Below are positions 1 through 8,558 of a stretch of DNA of 64,000 nucleotides, one piece after another; positions within the stretch are counted from its first letter, which is position 1, and every line of letters begins with the position of its first letter. The notes under the pieces were generated by a model. It did no database searches. It was not told the DNA's origin and saw only the letters and a program-made list of their open reading frames with translations. The translations under genes were made by a program, and so were the position numbers. This stretch comes from Oscillospiraceae bacterium (GTDB taxonomy: Bacteria > Bacillota_A > Clostridia > Oscillospirales > Oscillospiraceae). Location: positions 27,832-91,831 of the forward strand of contig SVLP01000006.1 in the NCBI GenBank assembly GCA_015067895.1, given 5' to 3'.

Positions 1-1
1 G

Positions 2-157
2 GATACCGCCCACGCCACCCGGGGCAACGGTCTGGGACTGGCACTGGTGAAACGGGTGGTAGACATCACCGGCGGTGCCATTACGGTGTCCAGCACCCTG
101 GGCAAAGGCAGCACCTTCACCGTGCGGCTGGGGAGGGTAAGCGATGGAAAAGGCTAG
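2..157 (+). CDS. Sensor histidine kinase, C-terminal end (partial)
   Basis: Only the last 51 codons are inside the window. They carry the G2 box of a HATPase_c domain ([10 protein letters not shown]) followed by the usual last strands ([20 protein letters not shown]), so this is the ATP-binding end of a two-component sensor kinase. The stop codon lies 14 bases inside the next gene, so the two are probably translationally coupled. The sensed signal and the partner regulator are outside the window. Confidence 0.85.
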   Translation, partial: DTAHATRGNGLGLALVKRVVDITGGAITVSSTLGKGSTFTVRLGRVSDGKG

Positions 158-1040
158 AGCGATCGCAAAACGGCTGCTGTTCCTGCCGGGGGCCCTGGCG
201 GGGCTCGTGGGAGCGGCCGCGTTCTGCGCCCTGGGATGGGTATTCCTCAAGGGCTATGAAGCTGCCTGGTTTGCCTATCCTGTCTATGTGCTGTCCTTCT
301 ATGCGCTGACAGTGGTGTGCATCCATGTGGTGCCCAAGGTCATCGCCTGGGGGAAAAAGCCGCGGGAGGAACGGCGATTCCGATTCCCACCGGAGAAGAA
401 GAAGGATCTCGTCCTGTCACTGAGAATGACCCTGTGGATCAATATCGGCTACGCGCTGTTCCACTTCCTCGCAGGCGTTTGGATGCGCTCCAACTGGATG
501 GCCTGCAACGGCGGGTACTATCTGGTCAATGCGGTTATCATGGGGGTGCTGGTGGGCTATGAACGGAAGATCGCCGTCATCGACAATGACTACCGGCGGC
601 TGCGCACAGGCTGGCGGGTCTATGAGCTCTGCGGGGGTCTGCTGCTGAGCTTGAATCTGTGTATGTCAGTGATGGTCTTTCAGATCATCTGGCAGGGCCA
701 GGGGGAGGAGTACCCCGGTCTGCTGATCTTCGCAGTGGCGGCGTATACCTTTTACAAGCTGACCATTGCCGTCATCCGTGTCGTCCAGTGCCGGAAAAAC
801 CGGTCGCCCATCCTGGGGATCGCCCGGAATATGGATCTGATCGAAGCCATGATGAGCTTGTTCAGCCTACAGACGGGCCTTTTCGCCGCCTTCGGACAGG
901 ATTTTGCGCACCAGACATTGATGAATTGTCTCACCGGCGGTGGAGTCTGTGCGCTCGTGCTGCTGGGTGCCCTGGGCATGATGCTCCACGGGAGAAAGAG
1001 AAGAAACGAGATCGGGAGGGATGCGTATGCAGCCGAATGA
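144..1040 (+). CDS. Multi-pass membrane protein of unknown function
   Basis: A 298-residue protein that starts inside the end of the sensor kinase gene. It has about seven hydrophobic segments (near residues 13-35, 40-60, 92-112, 120-138, 166-186, 195-212 and 255-280), joined by basic loops. No catalytic motif or known family was recognised. The overlap with the kinase gene suggests it belongs to the same operon and may sense or respond to the same envelope signal, which is inference. Confidence 0.7.
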   Translation: MEKARAIAKRLLFLPGALAGLVGAAAFCALGWVFLKGYEAAWFAYPVYVLSFYALTVVCIHVVPKVIAWGKKPREERRFRFPPEKKKDLVLSLRMTLWINIGYALFHFLAGVWMRSNWMACNGGYYLVNAVIMGVLVGYERKIAVIDNDYRRLRTGWRVYELCGGLLLSLNLCMSVMVFQIIWQGQGEEYPGLLIFAVAAYTFYKLTIAVIRVVQCRKNRSPILGIARNMDLIEAMMSLFSLQTGLFAAFGQDFAHQTLMNCLTGGGVCALVLLGALGMMLHGRKRRNEIGRDAYAAE

Positions 1041-1398
1041 TTCCTTTGAATTCACCTATTCCGCTCCGGAGCAGGAGGAGATCCGCCGGATCCGGGAGAA
1101 ATACCAACGCCCTGCGCAGCGCAAGACGAAGCTGGAGCAGCTCCGGGAGCTGGATGAAAGTGTGACCCGGAAGGGAACCATGGTTTCGCTGCTGCTGGGT
1201 ATTCTGGGTTCCCTGATCCTGGGGACAGGCATGAGCCTGTGCCTGGTATGGGAGCAGTATCTGCCGGGGATCCCGGTGGGGATCGCGGGTATCGCCATGG
1301 TAGCCGCCGCCTATCCCGTATACAGGCGGATCACCGAACGGGAAAAGAAGCGTATCGCGCCGGAGATCCTGAAGCTGACCGAGGAGCTGCTTCGGTAG
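1027..1398 (+). CDS. Small two-helix membrane protein, unknown function
   Basis: About 123 residues. A charged N-terminal half (Glu/Arg/Lys rich, probably helical) is followed by two membrane segments (VSLLLGILGSLILG and IPVGIAGIAMVAAAYPVY) and a short charged tail. An in-frame ATG also lies at 1021, but GGGAGGG directly abuts it; the ATG at 1027 has the better 6-base spacing. The gene overlaps the upstream membrane protein gene and ends the operon, which is followed by a strong hairpin. Confidence 0.65.
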   Translation: MQPNDSFEFTYSAPEQEEIRRIREKYQRPAQRKTKLEQLRELDESVTRKGTMVSLLLGILGSLILGTGMSLCLVWEQYLPGIPVGIAGIAMVAAAYPVYRRITEREKKRIAPEILKLTEELLR

Positions 1399-1440
1399 GG
1401 ACACCCGTCCCCGGCGTCCATTGCTGCCGGGTCGTATGAA

Positions 1441-1466
1441 AGCGGAGAACGCCTGCGTTCTCCGCT
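1441..1466 (+). terminator. Rho-independent terminator after the kinase operon
   Basis: Perfect 11-base stem AGCGGAGAACG / CGTTCTCCGCT with loop CCTG, followed by TTTT and a second T-rich run. It lies 43 bases after the stop of the small membrane protein gene. Confidence 0.85.
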
Positions 1467-1489
1467 TTTGGCTTTTTCGATAAATTCCC

Positions 1490-1518
1490 TTGATTATTGC
1501 CCGCCTTCGTTGTACAAT
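1490..1518 (+). promoter_or_regulatory. Sigma-70 type promoter for the CNNM transporter pair
   Basis: TTGATT (1490-1495), a 17-base spacer and TACAAT (1513-1518). A longer reading frame begins inside this promoter, so the real start codon must lie further downstream. Confidence 0.75.
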
Positions 1519-1571
1519 GTCGTTATATGTCCGGCTGTGTGCCGGAACGATTGTTAAGGAGTTGGTTTTCT

Positions 1572-2573
1572 TTGGACCCGGCGAGTTTATTCCTGTATGT
1601 GTTTTTTCTGATGAGTTCGGCCTATTTTGCCTGTTCGGAGACGGCCTATACCGCCGTGAGCAAGGTGCGGCTGCGCACCATGGCGGATAAGGGCAACAAG
1701 CGTGCCCAGAAGGCCCTGTGGGTCTGTGACCGATTCGACAAGACCCTGACCACGATTCTGGTGGGCAACAATGTCTTCCACGCGGCCTGTGCGTCCCTGT
1801 CGGCGCTGCTGGTGCTGCGGCAGTTTGGCGAACAGTATGTGGCGGCGGGCACGGTGGTCACCACCGTCATCGTCTATCTCTTCGCGGAGATGCTGCCCAA
1901 GAGTCTGGCCCGGGCCAGGGCCGAGGAGATCGCCCTGCTGTTTGCGGGCAGTATGCAGACGCTGGTTCGGGTGCTGACGCCCATCTCCGCCGTGTTCTCC
2001 GGCATCTCCAATATGCTGTCGAAATTCCTCAGCGATGACGGCAGCGGCACGGTCACCGAGGAGGATCTGATCTCTATCATCGAGACCATCGAGGACGAGG
2101 GCGTCCTGGAGCCGGAGCAGATGGAGCTGGTCAACTCCGCCATGGAGTTCCGGGACAAGCGGGCCAAGGATATCATGATCCCCATCGAATTCGTCGAGGC
2201 CGTCTCCAGCTCCATCCCCACTGCCGAGCTGGTGAAGATGGCAACGACGTTGTCCTACTCCCGTCTCCCTGTCTACGAGGGCAGCCGGGACAACATCGTG
2301 GGCATTTTGCCGGTGAACCTGTTTTTAAGCTATTATGTGTCGGGCAAGCCCGTGCCCCTGCGCAAGCTGCTGATGAAGCCCTACGTCTTCGACAGCAACA
2401 CAGAAATTTCCACGCTGCTCCAGCGGATGCGCTTAAACAAGCTGCACATGGTCTTCGTGGTGGATGAGAACCGGAAGAAGCTGGGCATCATCACCATGGA
2501 AGACCTGCTGGAGGAGCTGGTGGGCGAGATCCAGGACGAGTCCGATCTGGGCGAAGGCCTGGAGCTGCTGTAA
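1572..2573 (+). CDS. CNNM/CorC-type transporter with CBS pair (short form)
   Basis: A 333-residue membrane protein of the hemolysin-C/CNNM family, members of which transport magnesium, cobalt or other divalent cations. The DUF21/CNNM membrane region fills roughly residues 1-145 and includes the family pattern FLMSSAYFACSETAYTAVSK. A CBS domain pair follows (about 195-325) with the repeat ending LGIITMEDLLEELVGEIQDE. The C-terminal CorC_HlyC domain seen in the next gene is absent. Start chosen at TTG 1572: AAGGAG lies 10 bases upstream, and the upstream promoter rules out the longer frame. It forms an operon with its paralogue 13 bases downstream; the two may form a heterodimer. Confidence 0.8.
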   Translation: MDPASLFLYVFFLMSSAYFACSETAYTAVSKVRLRTMADKGNKRAQKALWVCDRFDKTLTTILVGNNVFHAACASLSALLVLRQFGEQYVAAGTVVTTVIVYLFAEMLPKSLARARAEEIALLFAGSMQTLVRVLTPISAVFSGISNMLSKFLSDDGSGTVTEEDLISIIETIEDEGVLEPEQMELVNSAMEFRDKRAKDIMIPIEFVEAVSSSIPTAELVKMATTLSYSRLPVYEGSRDNIVGILPVNLFLSYYVSGKPVPLRKLLMKPYVFDSNTEISTLLQRMRLNKLHMVFVVDENRKKLGIITMEDLLEELVGEIQDESDLGEGLELL

Positions 2574-2586
2574 GGAGGGCGAAGCG

Positions 2587-3861
2587 ATGGAATATCTGTT
2601 CATTGCCCTGCTGCTGATGGGCTCCGCCTTCTTCTCCGGCACGGAGATTGCCTATACATCCCTGAGCAAGCTCAAGATCAAAAAAGAGCGGGAGAATCCC
2701 AGGGGCATCCAACGGCTGGTGCTCTTCATCTATGACCATTTCGACAATGCCCTGAGCACCCTGCTCATCGGCAACAATCTGGTGAACATCGGTGCCACCT
2801 CCCTGGCAACTGTCCTGGCGGTGAAGCTGGCGGACAGCTTGGGCGGCAAGATCACCGATGACACCGCCTCCACCATCGTCACCGTGGTGATGACGGTGCT
2901 GATCCTCATCATCGGCGAGATCACCCCCAAGATGATCGCCAGAAGGTGCTGCGACACCATCTCCAAATGGGCCGCCTGGCCCCTGCTGGTGCTGATGATC
3001 CTGCTGTTCCCGGCGGTGCTGGTGACCAGCTGGGTGGTGAAGGCCTTCAGTCTGCTCTGGCGGAAGAAGGACGGGGTGGATGTGACCATCACCGAGGAGG
3101 AGTTCGAGAACATCCTTGACACCGCCGAGGATGAGGGCATCATCGATGAGCGCGAGACGGAGCTGCTGCAGTCCGCCCTGGAGTTCACCGATCTGGACGC
3201 CGGCGACATCCTGACCCCCCGGATCGATGTGGTGGGCTTCGAGCTGAACGATGATCTCAGCGAGATCCTGAACATCATCAGCGAGACCCAGTTCAGCCGG
3301 TATCCTGTCTATGAGCGCACCGTGGATCACGTGGTGGGCATCCTCTACGTCAAGCACCTGCTCCAGGAGCTGGCCGAGGGCAATGCCGTGGATCTGAAGG
3401 AGCTGCTGCTGGAGCCGGTGTTCATCCCGAAATCCATGAAGCTCCATGCCATCATGGACGAGTTCCGCCGCCGCCGCACCCATATGGCCGTTGTCGCCGA
3501 CGAATACGGCGGCATCACCGGCATCGTCACCATGGAGGACGTGCTGGAGCAGCTGGTGGGCGAGATCTGGGACGAGAACGACGACATCGTCAACGACTGG
3601 CAGGAGCTGGGCAAGGATCGGTATGAATGCGCCGGTGACCTGAACCTCAGCGACTTCTTCGACCATCTGGATCTGGATGACGAGGAGGTGGACACCGACT
3701 GCGCCACCGTCGGCGGCTGGGCCACCGAGAACATCGGTGCCATGCCGGTGCCCTTCGATGCCTTCGATTATAAGAATTTCACCATTCTGGTGAAGGAGGT
3801 CGATGACAACCGCATCGAGCGGCTCATCGTGCTGGAGCACCATTTTGTGACAGAAGAATAA
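2587..3861 (+). CDS. CNNM/CorC-type transporter with CBS pair and CorC_HlyC domain
   Basis: A 424-residue paralogue of the preceding gene, complete for the family. The membrane DUF21 domain (about 1-190, starting MEYLFIALLLMGSAFFSGTE) is followed by two CBS motifs (about 205-320, with GIVTMEDVLEQLVGEIWDE) and a C-terminal CorC_HlyC domain (about 340-420). The expected role is divalent cation efflux or homeostasis, with CBS domains sensing nucleotides. ATG 2587 follows AAGGAGGG by 8 bases; the upstream gene stops within that ribosome binding site, so translation is likely coupled. Confidence 0.85.
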   Translation: MEYLFIALLLMGSAFFSGTEIAYTSLSKLKIKKERENPRGIQRLVLFIYDHFDNALSTLLIGNNLVNIGATSLATVLAVKLADSLGGKITDDTASTIVTVVMTVLILIIGEITPKMIARRCCDTISKWAAWPLLVLMILLFPAVLVTSWVVKAFSLLWRKKDGVDVTITEEEFENILDTAEDEGIIDERETELLQSALEFTDLDAGDILTPRIDVVGFELNDDLSEILNIISETQFSRYPVYERTVDHVVGILYVKHLLQELAEGNAVDLKELLLEPVFIPKSMKLHAIMDEFRRRRTHMAVVADEYGGITGIVTMEDVLEQLVGEIWDENDDIVNDWQELGKDRYECAGDLNLSDFFDHLDLDDEEVDTDCATVGGWATENIGAMPVPFDAFDYKNFTILVKEVDDNRIERLIVLEHHFVTEE

Positions 3862-3864
3862 AGC

Positions 3865-3892
3865 AAGGCCCGCTGCGGACGCAGCGGGCCTT
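3865..3892 (+). terminator. Terminator after the CNNM pair
   Basis: 12-base stem AAGGCCCGCTGC / GCAGCGGGCCTT with loop GGAC, four bases after the stop codon. The T-tract is weak (TTAAGTGTGTT). Confidence 0.7.
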
Positions 3893-3908
3893 AAGTGTGT
3901 TCAAATGC

Positions 3909-4028
3909 CTTGCCTCCTCCATTTATGGGGGAGGTGGCCGAGCGAAGCGAGGTCGGAGGGGGTCTGCCCGCTTTTTACAGAAAAGCGGGCAGTTTCGCAT
4001 ATTTGCAAAGCAAATATGCGGACTCCTC
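3909..4028. repeat. Dispersed repeat R1, left part (split by the Mu-like element)
   Basis: Begins with CTTGCC and carries the family core GAGGTGGCCGAGCGAAGCGA, then a GCCCGCTTTT hairpin and the palindrome CATATTTGCAAAGCAAATATG. The copy is interrupted after GGACTCCTC by the Mu-like element and resumes at 11314. Other copies lie at 16031, 58765, 58975 and 60843 (the last reversed). Outer ends are inverted: CTTGCC and GGCAAG. Confidence 0.85.
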
Positions 4029-4056
4029 TGTAATGCACCGCGCAAATCGTGAAAAC
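4029..4056 (+). repeat. Left end and probable transposase binding site
   Basis: TGTAATGC is followed at 4044-4055 by AAATCGTGAAAA. The right end, read inwards, shows TGTAATAC and two copies of AAACCGTGAA. The shared AAAYCGTGAA motif is a candidate MuA recognition site; this is inferred from its position and repetition. Confidence 0.7.
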
Positions 4057-4145
4057 GCAAAATACGAAAAATGCCTGTAAAATCAAGCCTTTTTCGCTCT
4101 AGGACTAAAGGCACAAAGCGTTAAAAATGCCACCCTAAAGGACAT

Positions 4146-4206
4146 AAAAGAGCCCCTTCTAAATGCAACTGCCATGCAGCTTCAGGCATTTAGAAAGGGC
4201 TCTTTT
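4146..4206. terminator. Bidirectional terminator at the left end of the element
   Basis: Long stem AAAAGAGCCCCTTCTAAATGC against GCATTTAGAAAGGGCTCTTTT with one mismatch. Runs of A on one side and T on the other let it work in both directions. It would end the leftward repressor transcript and shield the element from host transcription. Confidence 0.8.
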
Positions 4207-4223
4207 TTGAAAAGATGTTGTTC

Positions 4224-4574
4224 TTATTCGCTGGAACCGTTGGGGTACTTTCCAAGTTTGAAATCAAGAATGCACTGTATCTCCACTTTGTCAGACAGAT
4301 TAAGTCTCCTGAATTTGCGGACGAGCAAGCGTTCTTCCTCTGCCAAAGATATTTCGTCAGCATCTTCTACAATCCTAAACGGCTGCACCAAAGAATCAAT
4401 CAGTTCGCCGTAGTAGTCAGAAAGAGCCTGTAAAGTTGATAAGGATGGGTCATTTTTCCCATTTTCAAGACCGCTATAATTACCTTGTGATATTCCAAGT
4501 TCCTGTGCAATTTGCTTTTGGGTTAGGGCGTTTTTTAGCCTTAGCTCCTTGATTTTCTCACTAAAATATGACAT
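4224..4574 (-). CDS. XRE-family repressor of the Mu-like element
   Basis: A 116-residue DNA-binding protein. A helix-turn-helix fills residues 4-60 (KIKELRLKNALTQKQIAQEL then GISQGNYSGLENGKNDPSLS), and a charged helical tail may give dimerisation. Start ATG at 4572-4574 has GGAGGT seven bases upstream; a longer frame to 4652 runs through the divergent promoter and was rejected. It is divergent from the ner-like gene, like repressor c opposite ner in phage Mu, so it probably keeps the transposition operon off. The operator candidates are the repeats in the 4631-4709 region. Confidence 0.85.
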   Translation of the reverse strand: MSYFSEKIKELRLKNALTQKQIAQELGISQGNYSGLENGKNDPSLSTLQALSDYYGELIDSLVQPFRIVEDADEISLAEEERLLVRKFRRLNLSDKVEIQCILDFKLGKYPNGSSE

Positions 4575-4630
4575 TTGGTTACCTCCGTGCCCCTGTTGAT
4601 TTAGTTCTAAATCAAAATTGCGACAAAAAA

Positions 4631-4709
4631 ATATCTGAATAATGATTGACAATATCGAAAAATAGATATATACTAATACATATCAGATATATAATATATT
4701 ATATCAGAT
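4631..4709 (+). promoter_or_regulatory. Early promoter and operator repeats
   Basis: TTGACA (4646-4651), a 17-base spacer and TATACT (4669-4674) give a near-consensus rightward promoter. TATCAGAT occurs at 4681-4688 and 4702-4709, 21 bases apart (two helical turns), and its inverse ATATCTGA at 4631-4638. These flank the promoter and are good candidates for repressor or Ner operators. Confidence 0.75.
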
Positions 4710-4736
4710 TTTGAATTCCGTCAAGGAGGTAATCAC

Positions 4737-4961
4737 ATGAAATACTGTGTCAATGTTAAGAAAATCAAAATTGCTAGGCTAAACATGGGATTATCTCAGA
4801 CCGATTTAGCGCAGCGTTCAGGGGTTTCTTACCTTGCGATAAACCGTCTTGAGAACCAAAAGACGACCAGCCCGCATCCTCAAACAATTAAGAAAATCTG
4901 CGATGTTCTCAATCTGCAAGTCGCCGATGTTTGCGCATTCCGAGGAGGCGGTGAAACATGA
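4737..4961 (+). CDS. Ner/Cro-like XRE DNA-binding protein
   Basis: A 74-residue protein that is almost wholly one helix-turn-helix domain (KIARLNMGLSQTDLAQRSGV then SYLAINRLENQK). It is the first gene of the rightward operon after a strong promoter, the position of ner in Mu, where the product damps early transcription. AAGGAGGT lies six bases before the ATG. Its stop overlaps the transposase start (ATGA), indicating translational coupling. Confidence 0.8.
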   Translation: MKYCVNVKKIKIARLNMGLSQTDLAQRSGVSYLAINRLENQKTTSPHPQTIKKICDVLNLQVADVCAFRGGGET

Positions 4962-6928
4962 CATGGATAACCCCACAGGATGCAGCAAAACTGTGCTCCT
5001 GTGACGCTAGTACAATCCGCAGAAAAGCAAATCGTGGTGCTTTCGGTGAAGAAGGTTTCCGTTACATAAACGGTTCAACAGGCAGGGGCGGCAAGCGGCT
5101 CGAAATCCTCCTTGAAGCACTCCCACCTGAGGCGCAGACGGCCTATCACAACCAGCACGGTGAAGCCTCCAAGCCGATCATCAACCGGGAACAGTACACC
5201 CTTTCTCAAAGGGAGAAGGGAGAGCAGCGAGCCCAGGCAGTTAGCCAGTACAGCAAATATCGCCGGGAGCAGCACAGGGCAGGCCAGACGAAAGAAACGG
5301 AAATCATGCAGTCTTTCGTTGAGCAATGGAACGCCCTGCATCCCGACTTCACGTTCACCACGAAGACCCTGTATGAATGGCGGCGCAAGAGTAAAGCGGG
5401 CGATCCTGAGAAGCTGGTTGACAAGCGCGGCGGCTACAATCGTGGCAAGAGCTCCATCCCGGAGGAGATGTTGACTTACTTCAAACATCTGTACTTGCAG
5501 GAGAGCAAACCCTCTGTTGCAAACTGCTTCCGGCTCACACAATATGAAGCGAACCGGCGTGGGGTCGTAATCCCAGGTATCCGAGCATTTGAGCTTGCAG
5601 CGGCAAACATCCCCGCCCCCATCGTTGCGCTGTATCGCGAAGGTGGGAAGTATTTCTCAGACCGTTATATGCCCTACTCCGAACGGGACTATGAGGAACT
5701 GGCTCCCAACGACCGTTGGGTATCGGATCACCATTTATGGGATGTATTCGTTCGTGTGCCGGATAGCGACGGCGGGTGGCGAGCAATCAGGCCGTGGGGA
5801 ACCTACTGGATGGATATGCGGACACGCAAAGTGGTTGCAAGTATCGTCCGAAATGACGACCCTGATGCTGATGTAGTGGTGTGCAGCTTCGGAATCGGCG
5901 TGGAGGACTACGGCGTTCCCCGCTCCGTGTTGCTGGATAACGGCAGAGATTACAAGGCCAAAGACGTATTCAATAAGCAATGTGAGGAAGTAATTGACTC
6001 CCTGGCGAACAATTTGCAGATTGATACAGTCTACGCTATTCCTTATAATGCCAAAGCAAAGCCCATCGAGAGAACCTTTGACACCTTTGAACAGCAATTC
6101 GGCAAGCTACAACCCACTTACGCCGGAAGCAATGCAAAGGTCAGACCCGAAAGCCTGCATGATCTGGATATCATGGAATATCCCACGCTGGATGAATTCA
6201 TTGCAATGCATGACCAGTATGTCTATGAGATATACAACGAAAGTCCACATAGCGGTTCTTACATGCACGGGAAGTCCCCGAATCAGATGTACGCAGCCTT
6301 ACCTTTCGCAGTGCGTCGGGTTACAAAGAAAGTGTTGTATTTCAGTCTGATGCGGGTAAAGGGACACCGTGTTGTGCAGAGAAACGGCATTACATTTAAC
6401 CATGTTCATTTTTATAACGATTGCGTTATCAATTACATTGGTAAGACCGTATATGCCCGTTATAGTCCCAAAGAGCCGGATATTCTCTACATTTTCGATG
6501 AAAATCAAAACTATCTATTCAGCGCGTCCAAAGTCCAGAAAATGACCTTTAATCCCACCGCTAAAAACTACGAGTATGAGAACGGTCGGCGCAAGAGGGC
6601 ACGCCACGAAGCCCTTGGCGGCTACAAGCCCAATAAGGGTATTAGGACAGTTCAGGGTGCGCAAGAACTCGTTGCAGGGGCGGCAGCGGCTCACCAGAAG
6701 GCACCTAAGGCAGCTCCCAACGTAACCGAGATTATCCGCAACCCGCAGCTCGAAGAAACCGCCCGGCGCGCTGATACGACTGATGCAGAGCGGCAGTATC
6801 GGGACGCTGTTGAGAAGCAGCTCGCAGCAAAGCAAGCGAAGGATTCGCAGAAGAAGCGATATGCGGATGTATTCAAGCAAATCTGCGCCGAACGATCTCA
6901 GCAATCCCGCAAAGCGGCAAATGGTTAA
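4958..6928 (+). CDS. MuA-like DDE transposase
   Basis: A 656-residue transposase close in length to MuA (663). The N-terminus has a winged-helix type DNA-binding region (WITPQDAAKLCSCDASTIRR). The integrase core holds the catalytic triad: Asp257 (WVSDHH), Asp327 (VLLDNGRDY) and Glu371 (AKPIERTF). A beta-barrel region follows, then a Lys/Arg/Gln-rich C-terminal tail (about 560-656) of the kind that contacts MuB. It would cut and join the TGTAAT ends and make the 5-bp duplication seen here. All catalytic residues are present, so the enzyme may be active. Confidence 0.92.
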   Translation: MTWITPQDAAKLCSCDASTIRRKANRGAFGEEGFRYINGSTGRGGKRLEILLEALPPEAQTAYHNQHGEASKPIINREQYTLSQREKGEQRAQAVSQYSKYRREQHRAGQTKETEIMQSFVEQWNALHPDFTFTTKTLYEWRRKSKAGDPEKLVDKRGGYNRGKSSIPEEMLTYFKHLYLQESKPSVANCFRLTQYEANRRGVVIPGIRAFELAAANIPAPIVALYREGGKYFSDRYMPYSERDYEELAPNDRWVSDHHLWDVFVRVPDSDGGWRAIRPWGTYWMDMRTRKVVASIVRNDDPDADVVVCSFGIGVEDYGVPRSVLLDNGRDYKAKDVFNKQCEEVIDSLANNLQIDTVYAIPYNAKAKPIERTFDTFEQQFGKLQPTYAGSNAKVRPESLHDLDIMEYPTLDEFIAMHDQYVYEIYNESPHSGSYMHGKSPNQMYAALPFAVRRVTKKVLYFSLMRVKGHRVVQRNGITFNHVHFYNDCVINYIGKTVYARYSPKEPDILYIFDENQNYLFSASKVQKMTFNPTAKNYEYENGRRKRARHEALGGYKPNKGIRTVQGAQELVAGAAAAHQKAPKAAPNVTEIIRNPQLEETARRADTTDAERQYRDAVEKQLAAKQAKDSQKKRYADVFKQICAERSQQSRKAANG

Positions 6929-6943
6929 CAAGGAGGAGATATC

Positions 6944-7645
6944 ATGTTGAAACCACCGGCTGCACAAACGACCTGCTTAAACGAGGTCTACTTTGCGGCC
7001 CATTATGCACAATCTTATGGGGACATTTCGTTGATCTACGGCGAGGCGGGGGTTGGTAAAACCTTCGCCCTCCGGCAATACGCAGCAGAGAATGATACAA
7101 TCTATATCGAACTCCGGGACTGCGATAAGTCCACCAAAGGCGTCTGTGAACGCATCCTGTCGGTGATCGGCAAGAGCCGCCGGGGAAATGACCGGGCACT
7201 TGTTAACGCCATCATCGATTATCTCAAAGAGCATCCTAAGCTAATCATCATCGACGAAGCACAGCACCTTCTCTTGAAAGCAATCGAAAACCTCCGTGCA
7301 ATCAACGACGCAACGGAAACCGGGATGGTGCTGTGCGGAAACCCCACAGTTTACGACCAAATGCACGGCAGAGGACAAGCACATTTCGCCCAGCTCTACA
7401 GCCGCATCGGGATAAGGAGGTGTATTGACAATCCCGATATGGACGATATCAAAGCCATCTTCGCCCCCTACGATCTTGACAGCGAAAGCCTCCGTTTCCT
7501 TCATAAACTGGGGCTGCAATGGGGCGGAATCCGTAACTGTATCAAGATATTCAACATGGCGCAGGAAATGGCGCAAGGGTCAAAGGAGCCCCTCTCCGTT
7601 GGGCACCTTGAATCCGCATACGACCTCAGAAACGGCAACCAATGA
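6944..7645 (+). CDS. MuB-like AAA+ ATPase, target selector
   Basis: A 233-residue ATPase with Walker A GEAGVGKT (about 33-40) and Walker B LIIIDEAQHL (about 99-108). In Mu, MuB binds target DNA, activates MuA and gives target immunity. This copy is shorter than Mu B (312 residues) and lacks its N-terminal helix-turn-helix extension. AAGGAGG precedes the ATG, 15 bases after the transposase stop, so both are on one transcript. Confidence 0.9.
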   Translation: MLKPPAAQTTCLNEVYFAAHYAQSYGDISLIYGEAGVGKTFALRQYAAENDTIYIELRDCDKSTKGVCERILSVIGKSRRGNDRALVNAIIDYLKEHPKLIIIDEAQHLLLKAIENLRAINDATETGMVLCGNPTVYDQMHGRGQAHFAQLYSRIGIRRCIDNPDMDDIKAIFAPYDLDSESLRFLHKLGLQWGGIRNCIKIFNMAQEMAQGSKEPLSVGHLESAYDLRNGNQ

Positions 7646-7727
7646 AAAGGGGCTTGGCAGTCTGGCCACTGCCATCCCCATTATAGCACGGTTCACCCTA
7701 ATTTGCAAACAGAAAGGAACGGTGATT

Positions 7728-8144
7728 ATGGGAACAACATCAACACAGCCCGTCACGCAAGCGCAGCTTCGCAAGATATATGCAGAGGCGCGTGACGCAG
7801 GGCTCGACAACGATTATCTCCATGAGCTAATACGCAGCATTCACGGCAAGGAGAGCTTGAAAGAATTAGAGAAATGGGAAGCTGCCATGCTCATAGATGC
7901 GCTGGTTGAAATGAACGGCGGCGCGGATCGGCCTGGAATGATTACCGAGCGGCAAGCCTGGATGCTGGCAGAATACCAACTCAAGCTCGGTTGGACGGAT
8001 GAACGGATGCGCCGCTTTGTCAAGAAGTATGGTCATGTGGAGTTTGTCCACTGGCTCACCAAACAGGGAGCCTCAAAGATTATCGAAGCCTTGAAGAACA
8101 TCCACGCAAAACAGCCTAAGGAGGAAATTAGCAATGCTCAATAA
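7728..8144 (+). CDS. GemA (Mu gp16)-like regulatory protein
   Basis: A 138-residue protein of the GemA family (PF06252 type), found in the early region of Mu-like phages and linked in Mu to host gene expression and DNA topology. The first half has the typical helical start (QLRKIYAEARDAGLDNDYLH) and the second the conserved block ITERQAWMLAEYQ through SKIIEALKN. ATG 7728 is preceded by AAAGGAACGGTG; a longer in-frame opening into muB has no ribosome binding site. It overlaps the next gene by 11 bases. Confidence 0.8.
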   Translation: MGTTSTQPVTQAQLRKIYAEARDAGLDNDYLHELIRSIHGKESLKELEKWEAAMLIDALVEMNGGADRPGMITERQAWMLAEYQLKLGWTDERMRRFVKKYGHVEFVHWLTKQGASKIIEALKNIHAKQPKEEISNAQ

Positions 8145-8454
8145 ACTGGTTATCGATTCGATGCGCGACAACTTTAATGAGACTTTTGGTCGGCTCAGCA
8201 TGCGCAGTACTTACCTAAAAGAGGCCATGGAGAACGTTCGGAAGAATCCGGGTATCATGAGCCTGACCCAGGCGCAGAGAGATGATATCGAAGATGAACT
8301 CTATGTTGTGATGTCTGCGTCCAGCGTTCTCGGCTACTACATCGGCTTGCACGAAGGTGCGGACATGATCCAATCCCTCTGCTCCGGCGATCTCCCGGAG
8401 AAGCTGCTTGATGCATTTGGCGAACTGAGCCCCTACTGCGGACAGCCCCTGTAA
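8134..8454 (+). CDS. Small protein of Mu-like early operon, unknown function
   Basis: A 106-residue, mostly helical acidic protein (LTQAQRDDIEDELYVVMSAS). It is translated from TAAGGAGGAAAT upstream of ATG 8134, inside the end of gemA. It is the last rightward gene before a large palindromic terminator. No family was recognised. Confidence 0.65.
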   Translation: MLNKLVIDSMRDNFNETFGRLSMRSTYLKEAMENVRKNPGIMSLTQAQRDDIEDELYVVMSASSVLGYYIGLHEGADMIQSLCSGDLPEKLLDAFGELSPYCGQPL

Positions 8455-8462
8455 GATGCGTT

Positions 8463-8496
8463 ATCCCCCCGTTATCACGCGTGATAACGGGGGGAT
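8463..8496. terminator. Perfect 34-base palindrome, bidirectional terminator
   Basis: ATCCCCCCGTTATCAC is followed by GC and its exact reverse complement, then TTTTA. It lies eight bases after the last early gene and before the convergent end of the protease gene, so it can end both transcripts. Confidence 0.85.
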
Positions 8497-8558
8497 TTTA
8501 GTGTTCATGAGGCAAGAGCCGCTGCCCTCTAAAACGGCTCACAGTGGCTCAGAGCGGC

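Noticed and set aside
1497..1571. Upstream extension of the first CNNM transporter
   Set aside because: It starts inside the promoter's spacer region and lacks a ribosome binding site.
7650..7727. GGCAGT/ACTGCC hairpin between muB and gemA as a terminator or small RNA
   Set aside because: The stem is short and interrupted, with no T-run; it may be chance.
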